A program made the translations under genes and the position numbers. A stretch of 27,581 nucleotides of DNA from Synergistetes bacterium JGI 0000079-D21. GTDB taxonomy: Bacteria; Synergistota; Synergistia; Synergistales; 79-D21. The stretch lies in contig AQRZ01000041.1 in the NCBI GenBank assembly GCA_000402835.1, positions 233 to 27,813 on the forward strand. The letters run 5' to 3'. Under the pieces are notes generated by a model. That model did no database searches, was not told the origin of the DNA, and worked only from the letters and a program-made list of their open reading frames with translations. Within the stretch, counting starts at the first letter, position 1. Each line of letters begins with the position of its first letter. Positions 25,832-27,581 of this stretch are shown here, one piece after another.

Positions 25832-26193
25832 CCCGTTCCATTGCCTCCTCGGCATTCTCCGCCAAAGCTTCTTCCATTTCCTTTACGAAAGGGGAAGGAA
25901 GCTCGCTCGAATAACGCGACAGGATCGTCCGAATCGCCTTTCTCCGGGATTCGAGACGTGCTTCGAAACCGAGCGATGCCTCCAGTTCCAGGAGCCTCTG
26001 GCGGGCCCGCTGAACCAGGTCGTAAACGCCCTGGCGGCTCCCCCCCCATTGTCTCGGCGATTTCCTGGAGGCTCAAGTCGGACAGGTCGTGCAGTTCAAA
26101 GGCTTTCCTCTGGCGTTCCGTCAACAGTCCCGAATACAGGTCGAAAAGCCTTCCAAGGCGGATCCTCGACTCCAGCTGTTTTTCCAGGTCCAT
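25824..26193 (-). pseudogene. ylxM: YlxM-like SRP-associated helix-turn-helix protein, frameshifted in a G8 run
   Basis: A small DNA-binding-like protein of the YlxM/UPF0122 family, encoded before ffh in many Gram-positives and thought to modulate SRP. The first 49 residues (MDLEKQLESR start at 26193, then LTERQRKAFELHDLSDLSLQEIAETMGG) fit the family, but the frame is then lost. On the minus strand a run of eight G (26040-26047) follows. Removing one G gives MGGSRQGVYDLVQRARQRL and continues to a stop at 25824, giving a 122-residue protein that overlaps ffh by eight bases, exactly the expected layout. So either the run holds a sequencing error or this allele is broken or slippage-dependent. 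A GAGGAGA ribosome site precedes the start. Confidence 0.85.
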
Positions 26194-26220
26194 CCCGATC
26201 TCTCTCCTCACGGCATGGCG

Positions 26221-26249
26221 ATTATAGTGACGGGCCGGAAGCCTGTCAA
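26221..26249 (-). promoter_or_regulatory. Consensus promoter of the ylxM-ffh-rplS operon
   Basis: On the minus strand TTGACA (26244-26249) and TATAAT (26221-26226) are 17 bases apart, a full-consensus promoter. The start codon of ylxM lies about 28 bases past the -10 box. The -35 box is inside the inverted repeat 26232-26277. Confidence 0.9.
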
Positions 26250-26277
26250 GTATTTTTGCTTGACAGGCTTCCGGCCC
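26232..26277. repeat. Perfect 19-bp inverted repeat overlapping the ylxM-ffh promoter
   Basis: Arms at 26232-26250 and 26259-26277 are exact reverse complements, with an 8-base AT-rich loop (TATTTTTG). Each arm contains a TTGACA/TGTCAA box. No T run follows on either strand. It lies between the His-rich gene and the ylxM operon, 35 bases beyond the former's stop codon. Confidence 0.9.
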
Positions 26278-26311
26278 CCTCTAGGGCTCCGTTGGGGCTT
26301 TTGGGAAAAAC

Positions 26312-26602
26312 CTAGTGGGAGTGGGAGTGCCCGTGGTTTTCCCCGGCCTCGAAAAAGCGGTCTTCGACCCTTCTCAATAGAAGCCAGAGGTCGTCGGTGA
26401 TGCGCCTCTTTTTTTCCAGCAGGTGGAAGAGAGCGTGGGAAACCTCCTTGTCCTCGATCATCTGGAGGCGAGCCATCAGGTCCCCGGTCGTTTCCAGTTC
26501 GCCAATCAAGGATTCCCGGAGGAGTTCCGCGATTTCCGCCGGTTCGGCAGCCACTCCATGCCCATGTTCGTGCCCCTCCCCGGGAGTGATGATCCTGCAC
26601 AT
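26312..26602 (-). CDS. Small histidine-rich protein, possible metal binder
   Basis: I do not recognise the family. The 96-residue protein has a His-rich patch near the start (GHEHGHG, residues 10-16) and another at the very end (HGHSHSH). Between them is a mostly helical, charged middle (AEIAELLRESLIGELETTGDL, then ALFHLLEKKRRITDDLWLLLRR). There is no signal peptide or membrane segment, so it is probably cytoplasmic. The His clusters suggest nickel, zinc or cobalt binding or storage; that is inference. The ATG at 26602 has AAGGAGGT seven bases upstream; the longer frame to 26755 is rejected. It is divergent from the LUD-domain gene, and the 171-base gap between them has no convincing promoter on this strand. 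Confidence 0.7.
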   Translation of the reverse strand: MCRIITPGEGHEHGHGVAAEPAEIAELLRESLIGELETTGDLMARLQMIEDKEVSHALFHLLEKKRRITDDLWLLLRRVEDRFFEAGENHGHSHSH

Positions 26603-26773
26603 GTTCCCTACCTCCTTTTTCGAACTCGTCCCTTTTCTATCATTTCCCGGGGGTATCACGCAAGGAAAAAACCGAAGAGACCCGGCGCACAAAAGGTCTG
26701 GTATATTAAAGAGCGAAGGATCGGAGTCGGTCCAGTTAGAAAGCAAAGACCCCACGACAGGAGGGTGCGAGCG

Positions 26774-27436
26774 ATGTCCAAAAACGAAGTGGATTGGAAC
26801 CGCTTCAGGAAAGAGTACTACCGGACCGTCGGGGCGACCGTGATCAAGGCCCTGGCCGCAAACGGCTTCCAGGCAGCCTACGCCGAAAGCCGCCAGGAGG
26901 CGGTCGACGCCGTTTTGTCCCTCGTTCCCGAGGGCGCGACGGTCGGCATCCCGGGATCCGTTACGATACGGGAGCTCGGCCTACCGGAAATTCTGGAGGC
27001 AAGAGGGAACCGGATCGTTCAGCACTGGGATCCCGCCCTTCAAGCGGACGAGCGCGCCCAGCGCTGGAACGACGAACTGGCCAGCGACATTTTCCTCACC
27101 AGCTCGAACGCGGTGACCCTCGCGGGCGAGCTGGTCAACATCGACGGGACCGGGAACCGCGTGGCGGGAATGGCCTGGGCAAATAACCGGATTTGCTTCG
27201 TCGTCGGGATCAACAAGGTCTCCCGCAACGTCGAATCCGCCCTCCAGAGAATCCGTGACTGGGCGACCCCGATCAACGGCCTTCGCCTCGGGATGGACCT
27301 CCCCTGCATCAAGGCCGGTTTCTGCGTCGACTGCAAGGCTCCGCAGAGGGCCTGCCGGGCGGTTTCCGTCCTCGAAAGGGCACCGTACGGAAGGGACGCG
27401 CATGTGATCCTGGTAGGAGAAACACTGGGCTACTGA
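26774..27436 (+). CDS. LUD-domain protein (LutC/YkgG-like, DUF162)
   Basis: A 220-residue protein of the LUD family. Visible signatures: VLSLVPEGATVGIPGSVTIRELG (nucleotide-fold-like glycine loop), DIFLTSSNAVTLAGELVNIDGTGNRVA, and a Cys-rich end CVDCKAPQRACRAVSVLE. LUD proteins occur in the lactate utilisation complex (LutB/LutC), but stand-alone members with this CxxC...C motif are common in anaerobes and their reaction is not settled. No lutA or lutB is nearby in the window. The ATG at 26774 has AGGAGGG about nine bases upstream. An asparaginase gene follows 60 bases later in the same direction, so an operon is possible. A TATATT box near 26701 may be its -10, without a clear -35. Confidence 0.85.
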   Translation: MSKNEVDWNRFRKEYYRTVGATVIKALAANGFQAAYAESRQEAVDAVLSLVPEGATVGIPGSVTIRELGLPEILEARGNRIVQHWDPALQADERAQRWNDELASDIFLTSSNAVTLAGELVNIDGTGNRVAGMAWANNRICFVVGINKVSRNVESALQRIRDWATPINGLRLGMDLPCIKAGFCVDCKAPQRACRAVSVLERAPYGRDAHVILVGETLGY

Positions 27437-27496
27437 TTTTCCCCGAAAGCGTGCTAAAGTAGGAACCGCGGGGGAAAGATCGGAGGGGAGATTCTC

Positions 27497-27581
27497 TTGC
27501 CGGATTTACCAAAGATCGCTTTCGTCGTTGCGGGCGGAACCATCGGAATGCTGTTCAGCGAAAGGCACGGAGGGCATGTCC
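27497..27581 (+). CDS. L-asparaginase, 5' end only (runs off the window)
   Basis: Twenty-eight codons are visible. After a TTG start with GGAGGGGAG six bases upstream, the protein reads MPDLPKIAFVVAGGTIGMLF. The GGTIGM segment is the first active-site motif of L-asparaginases and carries the nucleophilic threonine; the spacing to the N-terminus and the following SERHGGHV fit the cytoplasmic AnsA type. It would hydrolyse asparagine to aspartate and ammonia. Glutamyl-tRNA amidotransferase subunit D shares the motif and cannot be excluded from so little sequence. Confidence 0.7.
   Translation, partial: MPDLPKIAFVVAGGTIGMLFSERHGGHV

Overview
The window reads as a chromosomal segment of a GC-rich anaerobic bacterium, most likely a Synergistota (Synergistetes) member fermenting amino acids; a deep clostridial lineage is the alternative. 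The grounds are inferential: a lysine 2,3-aminomutase, a saccharopine-dehydrogenase-type enzyme, two NhaC-family sodium antiporters, a ctsR-mcsA-mcsB-clpC stress operon, TrmD fused to a second SPOUT-like domain, and many TTG/GTG starts with strong Shine-Dalgarno sequences. No 16S gene or other phylogenetic marker was tested.

Layout. 1-4062: kamA, an MscS-type channel, a convergent secreted phosphodiester-glycosidase-like protein and tRNA-Ala(GGC). 4139-5808: rlmN, a cold-shock protein, tRNA-Glu(CUC) and tRNA-Gln(CUG). 6005-9225: a long class II aldolase-like protein, then an rnj (RNase J) gene cut off after about 264 codons, meeting tail-to-tail a saccharopine-dehydrogenase-like gene that also seems to lack its last residues. 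The shared end point near 8160 is a rearrangement breakpoint or an assembly misjoin. 9534-13154: two NhaC paralogues facing each other, with a small membrane protein between them.

13364-21811, all minus strand: a PrsA/SurA-type foldase, then clpC, mcsB, mcsA and ctsR (transcribed in the order ctsR-mcsA-mcsB-clpC) from a promoter overlapped by a recognisable CtsR box, then plsY translationally coupled to an ADP-forming acyl-CoA synthetase, and tRNA-Leu(GAG). 21868-26193, minus strand: the classic ylxM-ffh-rpsP-khpA-rimM-trmD-rplS translation/secretion operon, driven by a consensus promoter whose -35 box lies in a perfect 19-bp inverted repeat. ylxM carries a one-base frameshift in a G8 run; removing one G restores a full YlxM-like protein that overlaps ffh. 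26312-27581: a small histidine-rich protein, a LUD-domain protein and the start of an L-asparaginase gene.

How it fits together: most genes are housekeeping (RNA modification, ribosome assembly, SRP targeting, protein quality control, phospholipid synthesis). The accessory genes point to amino-acid fermentation with sodium-coupled energetics: lysine aminomutase, NAD-dependent lysine-type dehydrogenase, asparaginase, ADP-forming acyl-CoA synthetase (substrate-level ATP) and NhaC antiporters. I do not see a clearly new multi-gene system. The best leads are the 8160 junction, the TrmD fusion, the palindromic promoter, and the altered regulatory motifs in CtsR and McsB.
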